Shown one piece after another: positions 10,825 to 20,992 of a stretch of DNA of 64,000 bases. The position numbers and the translations under genes were made by a program. Source of the stretch: Sipunculus nudus (lineage: Eukaryota; Annelida; Sipuncula; Golfingiida; Sipunculidae); contig CM049306.1 of the NCBI GenBank assembly GCA_026874595.1, positions 42,034,019 to 42,098,018 on the forward strand. Reading direction: 5' to 3'. The notes beneath the pieces were generated by a model that was not told where the DNA came from, made no database searches, and saw nothing but the letters and a program-made list of their open reading frames with translations. Numbering within the stretch: the stretch's first letter is position 1; each line of letters starts with the position of its first letter.

Positions 10825-12325
10825 GCCAACATTCCGCCGGTATACTGGTGTTCAAAAGAACCGGGTTTGCCTGTCATTCTAAGCTTTATCCACGTTGAAT
10901 TATAACTTACTTGTAACCATTTATAGTTGAATCTCACAGTAAGGTTATTTTTAGAAATGCATGCCACAGTCTCCTGTGACATTACTTTGCGTTGTACCTT
11001 TGATCTGACTTTCTTGAGAAAAGGTGCTACCTAAGCATTTTCCAGCGTTCAGGAAACTTGCCAGGGCTAATACATTCGTCCTCCCCAGTGTGTCGCAAAT
11101 TCCTCACAATAACGCCTATTACGGGTTAGTTTCACTCCGTTTTAATCGAAGTGAAAGGTCTAGGGGTGGTGTTAACAAAGTTTATTTTTTTAAAAAACAT
11201 CCACAAGTTACGTTACAGAGAATATATACGTACAAGAACAGCCGTACCGGCTTGGCGGGTTCGGCTAAAATTAATATAATTTAATAACATAATTTGAACA
11301 TAACATTGAAACTAGTTCATAGGATCCTATCCTCTGTATCTTCGATGGTTTATCACTTACCATCACTCTACAAACAACAGTATAATCCTATCCTACGCAG
11401 GCTTAAATATGTTAACCCTCTCTGGTCAATTAACCACAAACGCAACTAGTTCTGGCTCACCGGGCAATTAGCCTATATACTTGGATAACTTCCAAAGTTT
11501 CCTTAATATTAAACCATGAGGTAATATAACTAGATTATTCCACGAGCTCCAACGCATCAGGAATCTTCTGGACTTTTTTCTCGACTTATGCCTACATGCA
11601 AACAGCACTCTGACACTTGACGCTTCTATAAGGCCTCAAAGCAAATTGTGAAATGCATTGTCTTTCAAGAAGCATCAAGATCTTTTACGGTGCACAACTG
11701 ATAACAAAACCTGTCAAGAAACTAAGAATAAAAAAAACTTCTCTAAACTTATACACCTAGCTTTACCAAAGCATTTCCATCCATTCAATCTCAAATGAAC
11801 AATATATACACAATATATGAATTACACTCAAGTTCGGACTGGAGCCAACTTTTAGGGTCCTGGACACGGACTTGTATGCGGGATACTAGGTATAAGGACT
11901 CGGGAAATCAGAGTACAAGTCAAGTCCAGTAGGAAAAGGCTTAGCCACACATTTTGAAGACTTATACACCTGCGTGACCTACAAACAGAAGAATACAAGA
12001 AAGACTATATGTACCAAAGGTTAGCCCCCCACAGGAGCTAAGTGTAATTAAACATTAAAAAAATGTGTAAACTAACAAAAATATGTTGATAATATCATAT
12101 TTCCATTTTAAATATCTTTAAATTAGGAGTTCATAATGGACTTTGATCCTGTCTTGGACTCAGGTACAAAATGCCTCCGACTCGAAGGTGCATGGACTTG
12201 GAATTGAAGCTCAAAGACACGGGTGGCTGAATTCGAACTTGCACTCGGACGTGGAATAGGGGGACTCGACTTAATCACAGTCACACAGTATAAAACCTTA
12301 ACTACATGTTGTTATCCACAAAATA

Positions 12326-12395
12326 GGGACAAGGACAGTCGAGGGGTTATAGACGCTCCGCCCTCTCCACTGGCGACCCCGGTTCGATCCCTGGT
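12326..12395 (+). repeat. tRNA-like SINE head remnant
   Basis: A box-A-like stretch 'gtcgaggggttatagacgct' is followed about 40 bp later by a box-B-like 'ggttcgatccc'. A diverged copy lies at 17483-17550 in the duplicated segment. It is not a full tRNA cloverleaf and is best read as the head of a tRNA-derived SINE. Confidence 0.5.
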
Positions 12396-13998
12396 TCATA
12401 CTGGACTTGGATTCTGTCTTGGACTCCGGTTCACAACGCCTCTGATTCAAAGAAGGTGGACCTAGACTTCGTCACGAAGTATAAAACCTTAACCACATGT
12501 TGTTCTCCACAATACCTTTACCTCATTGACGCATACTAATGCAATATATTGTATTGGTGGGTACCACTAGGTTTTGTTCTGCCAGTTTGCCGAAAGACTG
12601 TATTTAGGAAAATATCTGTAAAATGTGTATGTCTGAAGAACCCTGGTAGTAGATCATTCTTGCCATTCACGTTTTCTACCTTTCCTTCAAGAAAAAATAT
12701 AAATGTCAAGGCATGCTAATGACATTTTCCCTCATATTTCTCTAAGCTGGAGGAAAAAAATCTAACCTCGATCACATGACAATATATAATTGACGGGTCT
12801 CTCTGCTGTATGTCTGTCTGTCCGACAACTAATGGGATAGTGATTTATTGACTAAGCAGTCTGGTGACAGAAAACCTTCCTTGAATTACTCTATAAGGTA
12901 AAGACAGATAAATGGTATAATCGGGCCTGTTTGATCAGTTGCGAAACGGGTGTGCCATTTGCTAGTGGTATAATGGAGAAATTATGTACTTTGAGATATA
13001 GATGAGGATTGGCGTCCAGTCAAGACGCACTTTGGCAAAGATCCTTAACACAAAGGAGGTACCCTGTCCACCCAGGAGTGAATGGTTACTGGTCATGGCT
13101 GTATACAGCAGTTGTAAAACGCATAACCCTCTTGCACCTTACTTTTAAGCTCTCCAGGAGGCTGTGAAAGCTAGGCTACAGACTGAACATTCGAAAAAGA
13201 ATAAATGACGAAGAGAAGAGTAAAGTCGATAATATCAGATTTTAAATGAAACCATTACTGTTTAAGCAGCTTACCTTATTGCAAATGATACATTTTTATT
13301 TCACATAAGGGAGCCGCTGGAACAAGGTATGACGTTCGTATCTAACGCCACCGCAGATGTTTTGGCTCCAGAATCTTATAAATATCATATAAAAGTTCTT
13401 TCAATGAATAGCTACATTTAACGAAAACCGAGTCTGTTGTAAATGCCATGCAGTCTGGAAGATATATCACAAAATAAGTCAAGAAAAAAAGTTCTCAAAT
13501 ACTCCATGAATGGCAACAAAGAAGTAACCTTTCACTGCGCATGCGTAACCATCCATTTATAATGCCTTACATTTTGTTAGCACCTGAATTTTATGCTTCC
13601 TGTATACGAGTCGAAAACATATACTAAAGGGGCCACGGGTAATCCGAACCGCAACTTCAGGTCTTCCACGCAGCAGGTTTTTGTTGGCGGTCCAGCATGT
13701 CTTCTTCTGCCCTGGATCTGTAGTCAACATATCATCCCAGTACCACAGCATAGCAAGGTTTTTACTTTGCATTGTTCCAATTTTTTTCTTTTTATATTAT
13801 CATGTGCAACGATTTTACTTCATATTCTCTTTACTTTTCATTGTTTAACGTCAAAAGAATTCACCGTGTAAATGACATTTTGTGTATGTTAACTTTCATT
13901 CAGGTTTCTCCTGGGAATTAAATATTAGCTTCACATTTAAGTGAGGTCTGTTTAATGTGGTCCAAGCAAACTGTACTCAGTTTAAAGACCGGACTGGA

Positions 13999-14002
<4 letters not shown>

Positions 14003-14051
<49 letters not shown>
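14003..14051. repeat. (TA)n microsatellite
   Basis: About 48 bp of alternating TA. It is followed by 'ggtacagatccttggtgaag', a sequence also present near 18919 and 21899 (both slightly diverged). Confidence 0.95.
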
Positions 14052-14053
<2 letters not shown>

Positions 14054-14448
14054 GGTGTTTAGGTACAGATCCTTGGTGAAGCGATCCAATACCATTGTAC
14101 ATGTCGCGTCACTCGCGTGGGTGTGAGGTGTGGCGATAAACTCAGGGTTACTGGGTGCATGGTTTACTGTTACAGTATAAGGCGTGAATTAAAGTCTATC
14201 AAGTAGTGCTCAATGATCCGTTGAATGTGGGTTCTTACTTATGAATGTAGTTGAAATTTTGTGGTTTTTGCGTCTGTATTCTGTATTCTAAAAGACCTAA
14301 CGGGCCGATCAAGAAAGAACGCTTTACCTCCTTTTCTGTCTGTTGTTTGCCTTGAAGAATAAAACAAAGACAAAAGTTGTCGGATACAGGAAGCAGAACG
14401 GAGTTTAGACAGATTTCGGCTTATATATGTTACAGTCAATGTGTACAT

Positions 14449-14995
14449 CCTGTATTACGTAATTTGCCGGCAGCTCCTGACACACTGCATCAACGATTAC
14501 CCGACCAGGTATGGAAATACATGGACTCTCCATTAAACATATTCGGCAGATAACACACCCTGTGTCCAGCAGAATCGTCTCAAGACTTCATTTGATTCAT
14601 CTGGCGCCATTAGGGATGGATCAAGTCTTCTTGTTTTTTTGTGTTTATTACCTCACTTGAATGCATTATCAATTGCTATTAAGGCATGCGCTTTATATTA
14701 ACAGTGTTTCAATAACTCGTAAGATATGTTAAGCGTAGGTGAAAGAGCTGGTGTTGTCGCCTGTTTCAGGGTCAATCTGTACATGGTGAACGAAATACAT
14801 GCATAACCCACACGGTCGTCAATCAAACGAGACCTTATAAGGAAAATTGACGCGACCATTTATATATATTTTTTTCAAATCACTTTCTCCTAACAATTAA
14901 CGTTGATAGTTTGTAGATTTTCGATCGTCCATCTTCCAAACCGATTAACTGATATGAACATTTATCCCGATAAGAACTAATACAATCTGAACAAC
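14449..14995 (-). repeat. Right long inverted repeat
   Basis: Inverted copy of 10287-10824. It abuts the interior directly: the left repeat ends 'gtaatacagg' and this one starts 'cctgtattac'. Over the inner 120 bp it is closer to 15898-16040 than to the left repeat, for example sharing 'acacagggtgtgttatctg' on the minus strand. Confidence 0.85.
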
Positions 14996-15897
14996 ATGAA
15001 GAACAGACGTCATTACACAGCCATACATAGCAGGGGCGACCCAAAGGGTGTACTCTTAATGAAGGCTGTCATAATAAAACTATATCTACAAATAATTATT
15101 TATATAATATAATATAATATAAAAAAAAACTCCATTCGTGGTAGGAATCGTTTTATGGAAGATGAAAAAGACCGATGATTAATTATAAATCGATTATTTA
15201 ATGTAGCATCTATATTACCATGACACTTGCTGTATAGAATTAGACATAAAATATTGACCGCATAGATTCAGTCTAACTTGTATATAGCGCTGAAAGGTCA
15301 TGGTAATGGCCGGGTTTTTGACACTTATTCGTTGAACAAGGTTAAGTTTATATGCTGTTCACTTTTTTGCCCTTTCTTTCTTATATCCCTGACATAATAA
15401 GAATATTTTATCAGGATAATATGACTTTTTTGGAAGTGCATGGATAATTGTGGGTGATCCATTCTGCTAAACAGCAACCGGTATGTGAGACATTACACTG
15501 TACAATATGATGTATAATATATCATTAGTTTGTAACAGTGAGATATATAGAACAAATGAAATATTACTTGAATATTCGTCATTTTGAATTTGATAAACTG
15601 ACTGATTTTTTTAGTTTAACTGTAATTATCCTCATCATTCTTTATCAAATATTTCACATCATATTATAACACATGTAGATTAAGAAAAAAGATGAAAAAA
15701 CATATAAAGTGTTCTCAAAATTAGCAAGGTATACCATATTAGAATACATATATGTCATAAATAAAAATCTATTTTAAATAAATGACTTGTCTTACACCAA
15801 TTCAAAATTTCAGCCAATCTGTCAAATAATTGGACTAATGTTTCAGTTAATTTGTAAAATGTCTGAAAATTTCAGTCATTTTGTAAAATGCCTGAGT
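14996..15897. other. No gene; contains one dispersed repeat
   Basis: AT-rich sequence between the two related elements. Bases 15130-15468 are a dispersed repeat (listed separately). The remainder, about 15470-15897, shows nothing recognisable apart from repeated 'tttcagt(t/c)a(a/t)ttgtaaaatg' near 15840-15890. Confidence 0.55.
15130..15468 (-). repeat. Dispersed repeat, inverted partner of 20680-20992
   Basis: The reverse complement matches 20680-20992 over about 310-340 bp. Anchors include 'attcttattatgtcaggg', 'acaagttagactgaatcta' and 'cgattcctacca'. Both copies are bordered on one side by AT-rich simple sequence. No coding potential is seen. Confidence 0.8.
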
Positions 15898-16353
15898 GAA
15901 TCTTGAGACGATTTTGCTGGACACAGGGTGTGTTATCTGCCGAATATGTTTAATGGAGAGTCCATGTATTTCCATACCTGGTCGGGTAATCGTTGATGCA
16001 GTGTGTCAGGAGCTGCCGGCAAATAACGTAATACAGGGCCAACAATCCGCCGGTATACTGGTGTTGAAGAGAACCATGTTTGCCTGTCATTCCAAGCTAT
16101 ATCCACATTGTTTTACAACTTACATGTAACCATTTAGACTTGAATTGCACAGTAAGAATATTTTGCGAAATGTCTAGGGTTGGTGTAAACAAAGTTTATT
16201 CTTTCAGTAACATCCACAAGTTATGTTACATAGAATATATATACCGTACAAGAACAGATGCGCCGGTTTGGCGGTTACGTCCACAATATAAAACGAGATA
16301 ACATAAGTTGAACATAACATTGAAACTAGTTCATAATACCTCTATCCTCTGTA

Positions 16354-16762
16354 TGTTTTTTTTTATAAAGGTTTTATTTTTCATTTAGGTAACTGCCTCC
16401 ATTTTTTCATTGTTTACTTAACTAAGTGTTAAGTACATCTTCAGAATTTTACTCCGGTTTCGGACAAAGAACAGGGGCTTATACACGCAATAATTATGGC
16501 CTCAACCAGGCTCGGTGTATCACTCCTTCGGGTCCTGGGTGTGTGTCATCCCCATAGCTGGATTATACAACCAAGGAACTCTCGAAAGGCGCAATCCTGT
16601 GTGGGTGAAACACGACTGTGGGGGCAGTCTCCCAATAAGGCCTGCAGAGCGCTTACCCTGGCTGGGGGCCGACCGTGAAAAATCTCACCGCCTCGGCTAA
16701 GATTCGAACTCACGATCTCCAGGCTTTGGACTCTACGCTCTACCCCTGAGCCACAGTCGGTC
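16354..16762 (-). mobile_element. tRNA-derived SINE, minus strand
   Basis: On the minus strand it starts at about 16762 with a tRNA-like head: box A 'ggctcaggggtagagcg' and box B 'gagttcgaatct' about 35 bp further on. A conserved central part follows ('cacggtcggcccc', 'agcgctctgcagg'), then a longer body and a terminal A-rich tail, seen as T-runs at 16354-16380 on +. The same layout occurs at 24863-25254. The corresponding site in the paralogous copy (near 11341) is uninterrupted, which sets the insertion boundaries. RNA polymerase III transcription and LINE-driven mobilisation are inferred from the SINE class. Confidence 0.85.
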
Positions 16763-17479
16763 TTCGATGGTTATTCACTAACCATCTATTTTCAAACAAG
16801 GATATACACACAACATGTACTCCTTTGCTCATCACGGCCTAAACTGGGTCTCTGAACCCCGGCTTAAATATGTTAATCCTCTCTGGTTAACTTACCACCA
16901 ACGGAGCTTGTTCTGGCTCACCAGGCATTAGCCTATAAATACTCGGATAACTACCTAAGTTTCCTTAATGTTAAACCATGAGGTAATACTCGAGGTAATT
17001 ACACTCGAGTCCGGACTGGTGCCAACTTTTAGGGTCCTGGACTCGGACTTGTATGCGGGTACTAGGTATAAGGACTCGGGAAATCAGAGTCCTGCTCAAT
17101 TCCAGTAGGAAAAAGCCTAGCCACACATTTTGAAGACTGATACACCTGTATGAACTACAAACAGAAGAATACAAGAAAGACTATATATATACCAAGGGTT
17201 ACCCTCTACCGGGAGTATCGTGTAATTAAAGATTCAATAAAAATATGTAAACTAACAAAAATATATTGATAATCTCGTTTTTCCATTTTAAATATCATAT
17301 ACTGGACTTGGATCCTGTCTTGACTGGGGTAAAAAGGCCTCCGACTCGAAGATGGATGGACAAGGAATTGAAGCTGAAAAATTTGGGTGGCTGAATTCGA
17401 AATTGCACTCATAGGGGGACTCGACTCAATCACAGTTATGCAGTATAAAACCTCAACTACATGTTGTCCTCCAGAGGAT

Positions 17480-17707
17480 AGGGACCTGGACAGTCGAGGG
17501 GTAAAACGCTCGGCCCAATCCGCTGGTGACCTCGGTTCGATCCTTGGTCTTTCTATAAGAGTGGGTTGTATGTGCCCGTCCAAGGCCGGTGGTTTCATCT
17601 ACCAATACAGACTTCCGGACGCCATTATCAGAGCCATGGAGAGTGACTTGATAAGTTATAATAACTATTTTGTACAATCCATTAAAAATAAATAAGTTTA
17701 TAAAAAA
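17480..17707 (+). repeat. tRNA-like SINE remnant
   Basis: Box-A-like 'cgaggggtaaaacgctcgg' and box-B-like 'ggttcgatcct' are followed by a body containing 'ccaaggccggtggttt' and an A-rich end near 17685-17707. The first copy of the duplicated segment has the head (12326-12395) but a different sequence downstream, so the two lineages have rearranged here. Confidence 0.45.
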
Positions 17708-19285
17708 ACCTTTACCTAATTGATGCACACCAATGCAATATGTGGTATTGGTCGGTACCACCAGGTTTTGTTCTGTTAGTGTGCCGAAAGACTGTATTTT
17801 GGAAAATATCTGTAAAATTTGTTTGTCTGATGAACACAAGACGAAGTTGGACATCCATGCCATGCACTTTTTCTACCTTTTCTTCAAGAAAAAAATTTAA
17901 ATGTCAAGGCATGCTCATGACAAGTTTTCTCACTTGGAGGAAAAAAAAATCTAACCTCGATCACATGACAATATATAACTGACGGGTCTGTCTGCTGAAT
18001 GTCTGTCTGTCCATGAACTAATGGGATGGTGATTTATTGACTAAGCAGTCTGGTGACAGAAAATCTTTCTTGAATTACCTCATAAAAACAGGTAAAGACA
18101 GATATGTAGTATTATCGAGGCCCGTTTGATCAGTTGTCGAAATGGATGTTCCATTTGCTTGTGGTATAATAGAGAAAGGTGATGAAATCATGGACTTTTA
18201 CACATAGATAAGGATTGGCGTCCAGTCTAGACGCACCTTGGCAAAGGCTTTTAACACAAAGAAGGCAACCTTTCCACCAAGGAGTAAAGGAGTAAACAGG
18301 TTACTGGTCATGGCTGAAGAGCAGCTGTAAACCGAATAGCCGATGGAACAAGGTATGACGTTCGTAACTAAAGCCACCCGCAGAAACTTCGGCTCCAGAA
18401 TCGTATAAATTTCATATAAAAGTTCTTTCAAGGAAAAGCTACATTTTACGAAACCTGTGTCTGTTGTAAATGTCATGCAGTCTGGAAGATATATAAAAAA
18501 AATATGTCATGAAAAAAGTTCTCAAATATTCTATGAATGGCAACAAAGAAGTGACCGTAACCATCCATTTATAATGCCTTACTTTTTGTAAACACCTGAA
18601 GCACCTGTATATGAGTACAGAAATAAATCCTTAAGGGGCCACGGGTAATTCGAACCGCAAGACCGGGTCTTGCCCGCAGCAGGTATTTTTTGGCGGACTC
18701 GCATGTCTCCTTCTGTCCTTCTTCTGTAGAAAAGATATCATCCCAGTACCACAGCATAGCAAGGTTTTTGCGTTGCATTGTTCCATATTTTTTTTCTTTT
18801 TACAGCATTATGTAAAATGCTTTTTTTACTTCATGTTCCCTTTTCTTTTCATTGTTACAATCACAAGAATTCACGCAAACATCCAAAGATTAGACTGGAC
18901 TCTCATATACCTGGTGTTCAGGTACAGATCTTGGGTGAAGTGATCCCATTTCCATTGTACATATGCTTCCTGGTGTCGCATGGATGCGAGGTGTGGCGAT
19001 TAACTCAGGGTTACTGGGTGCTTGGTTTACTGTTATTGCATTAGGCATGGATTCAGGTCTGTATTCAGTAGTGCTCAAGGATCCGTTGGATTTCGATTCT
19101 TACTTCAAAATTATGTGGTTTTTGCCTCTGTATTCTGTTAGAATATTCTAACAGACCTTACAAGCCGATCAAGAAAGAACGCATTGACCCCTTTTCTGTC
19201 TCTTGTTTGCCTCGAAGAATAAAAAAGGCGAAAGTTTTCGGACACTGGTAGTAAAACGGAGTTTAGACGGATTTTGGCTTATATA

Positions 19286-19559
19286 TATGAGTATGTTGAT
19301 GACTATCGAAATGTAAACATTTGATAAGTCGTCACATTATCGAACTTCCAAACACAGTCAAATAGGATATTATCTGTTTCAGTCTGGTGACGTGTTAATT
19401 AAGCCAGCAGGAAATGGTATACCTGACGGTGTGCCGGTTGCGGTAACATATCTGTTAGGGCCCGCCAGCGTCCGGTAGTCTAATATGAATGTACTAAGGA
19501 CACATGAGGTGTTTGGAAGTGTTGGTTTTAGTACATACATCAATAATTGTCTCCGGTTA
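19286..19559. other. No gene seen
   Basis: Unique-looking AT-rich sequence between the truncated element copy and a short tandem repeat. Nothing recognisable. Confidence 0.5.
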
Positions 19560-19625
19560 TTATATTACCCATGATCCGTTATTATATTACCCATGATCCG
19601 TTATTATATTACCAATGATCTGTTA
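19560..19625. repeat. 22-bp short tandem repeat, about three copies
   Basis: The unit 'acccatgatccgttattata' plus two more bases starts at 19567, 19589 and, with one change, 19611. Confidence 0.9.
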
Positions 19626-19644
19626 CTGCTGGCCACACAACACG

Positions 19645-19647
<3 letters not shown>

Positions 19648-19713
<66 letters not shown>

Positions 19714-19718
19714 ATATT
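19648..19718. repeat. (TA)n microsatellite
   Basis: About 70 bp of TA with one TT interruption near 19700. It encodes a meaningless Ile-Tyr run in an overlapping frame. Confidence 0.95.
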
Positions 19719-20439
19719 GTTACGGAACCTAATAACAACAGATCACGTAATCGTGATCAGCGCAATTTTTTTGTTACGGAGATAAAAAATCAGATTCCGC
19801 AGCACAAGGCAGCGTGAAATGTCTAGGGGAATGAATAAAGAAGTCAGTGGGGTTTTTTTGTTGACAAATAATTATAATTTATTTCTTAAAACAATCCTAT
19901 CATTACAATACACTAAATCAATACAATTATACAGTTTAACAAATAAATGTACAGTACCAGGGTGTCCGGATCCTAGGCTTTGATTTCTGGATACCTCCAC
20001 TGTCACAGCTCAACAAGAGTCCTTTAACACCAATTATCCATATAAATAGTTATAATCCAAAGGCAAACTTGAGACAGTCCGTATTAAATCTGTATAAAAG
20101 CCGTTGAATATCTGACACCACTGCAATTATCCGAAAAGGTCTTAAAACTGACGAGAAAGTAACACTCTTAATGCTAGCTAGTATTTTCCTTTCTGCCGGC
20201 TCTAAATACAGCCCCTAATTTATAGGTTCTCACCCGAAAATTCTAGACATGGTAAATGCTCAAAGAACAATACACACGCACATGAACAGGCTCGAAACAT
20301 CTAGAAGGAAAAGAAAGCTGTGTCTCTACGCTACAGACCCCACATGCGGGCCAGCGCCCAATAAGCGAGGTTCCCGTAGCAACGAACTATGCCTGCGCTA
20401 CACTAATCAGAATGTCAACAGACACAAGTAGCACTCCTG

Positions 20440-20441
<2 letters not shown>
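19719..20441. other. No gene recognised between (TA)n arrays
   Basis: Moderately AT-rich sequence. A 60-codon frame at 20249-20431 (+) is rich in Arg, Asn and Thr but matches no family I recognise. The segment may belong to the same element as the ribozyme-like motif that follows. Confidence 0.45.
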
Positions 20442-20486
<45 letters not shown>

Positions 20487-20519
20487 TAATATGTGTGTGT
20501 AATTGTGTGTGTGTGTAAC
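20442..20519. repeat. (TA)n / (TG)n compound microsatellite
   Basis: A TA run of about 45 bp changes into TG-rich repeats up to about 20516, directly upstream of the hammerhead-like motif. The TG run could pair weakly with 'cacatac' at about 20567-20573 and extend stem I. Confidence 0.9.
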
Positions 20520-20522
20520 TTT

Positions 20523-20557
20523 AGTCACCTGATGAGGCGAAACCGACGGTAGTGATT
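20523..20557 (+). ncRNA. Hammerhead-ribozyme-like motif with collapsed stem II
   Basis: Seen: core CTGATGA at 20529-20535 and GAAA at 20539-20542. Stem III is ACC (20542-20544) with GGT (20548-20550) around loop GAC. The NUH-type site is GTA, with predicted cleavage after 20551. Stem I pairs 20523-20528 (agtcac) with 20552-20557 (gtgatt), six pairs including one G-U. Only three bases (GGC) lie where stem II should be, so the motif is probably an inactive deletion variant. Known: type I hammerheads with very short stem III occur in Penelope-like elements and retrozymes of animals. Inferred: a remnant of such an element, flanked on both sides by (TA)n. The chance of coincidence is reduced by both stems fitting but is not excluded. 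Confidence 0.5.
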
Positions 20558-20576
20558 CAGATTCATCACATACCTT

Positions 20577-20579
<3 letters not shown>

Positions 20580-20634
<55 letters not shown>
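20580..20634. repeat. (TA)n microsatellite
   Basis: About 55 bp of TA directly downstream of the hammerhead-like segment. It is followed at 20647-20662 by 'ttccttcataattgtt', which also follows the (TA)n array at 34782. Confidence 0.95.
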
Positions 20635-20638
<4 letters not shown>

Positions 20639-20679
20639 TGGTCGTTTTCCTTCATAATTGTTTGAATCGGCTGCATTTT

Positions 20680-20992
20680 TGCATAATCGATCACCAACAA
20701 TTATCTATGCACATCCAAAGAAGTCAATTTATCCAGATAAATATTCTTATTATGTCAGGGATATAAGAAAAACGGGCAAAAAAGCGACCAGCATTAAAAC
20801 TGAACCTTGTACAAAGTGTCAGCAACCCGCCCATTACCTTGGCCTTTCAGCGTGATATACAAGTTAGACTGAATCTATGAGTTCTAATTCTATACAGCCA
20901 ATGTCATGGTTATATAGATAACATAAATGAATCGGTTAAAATTCAGTCATTGGTCTTTTTTCATCTTTCATCAAGCGATTCCTACCACAAAT
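20680..20992 (+). repeat. Dispersed repeat, inverted partner of 15130-15468
   Basis: About 310 bp matching the reverse complement of 15130-15468. The 65-codon open frame across its first half is not maintained in the other copy, so it is not a gene. Confidence 0.8.

Larger units (their letters stand above)
10287..14995. mobile_element. 4.7-kb element with long terminal inverted repeats
   Basis: Bases 10287-10824 and 14449-14995 are inverted copies of each other (about 540 bp each, diverged with small indels). They enclose an interior of about 3.6 kb that occurs again at 15.9-19.3 kb. The outer ends read 'tgttgtccggattgtactag' on the left and the reverse complement of 'tgttgttcagattgtattag' on the right. 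The interior has no intact protein and no recognisable transposase, but holds a tRNA-like patch (12326-12395) and a (TA)n tract. It is probably a non-autonomous or decayed DNA transposon. Alternatively it is a duplicated interior flanked by an inverted duplication. I could not identify target-site duplications. Confidence 0.6.
15898..19285 (+). mobile_element. Truncated second copy of the long-TIR element interior
   Basis: Collinear with 10684-14430 over about 3.4 kb. Anchors: 'ttccatacctggtcgggtaa' near 15971, 'gccgaaagactgtattt' near 17782 and 'gccgatcaagaaagaacgc' near 19164. It starts inside the left inverted repeat, lacking the outer 390 bp or so, and stops at about 19285 where the first copy enters its right inverted repeat. 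It carries a SINE at 16354-16762 that is absent from the first copy. Frames of up to 136 codons within it (for example 17453-17863 minus) are not conserved as open frames in the other copy and are not genes. Confidence 0.7.

Noticed and set aside
17453-17863. 136-codon - frame
   Set aside because: Lies in the duplicated element copy. The other copy does not keep it open.
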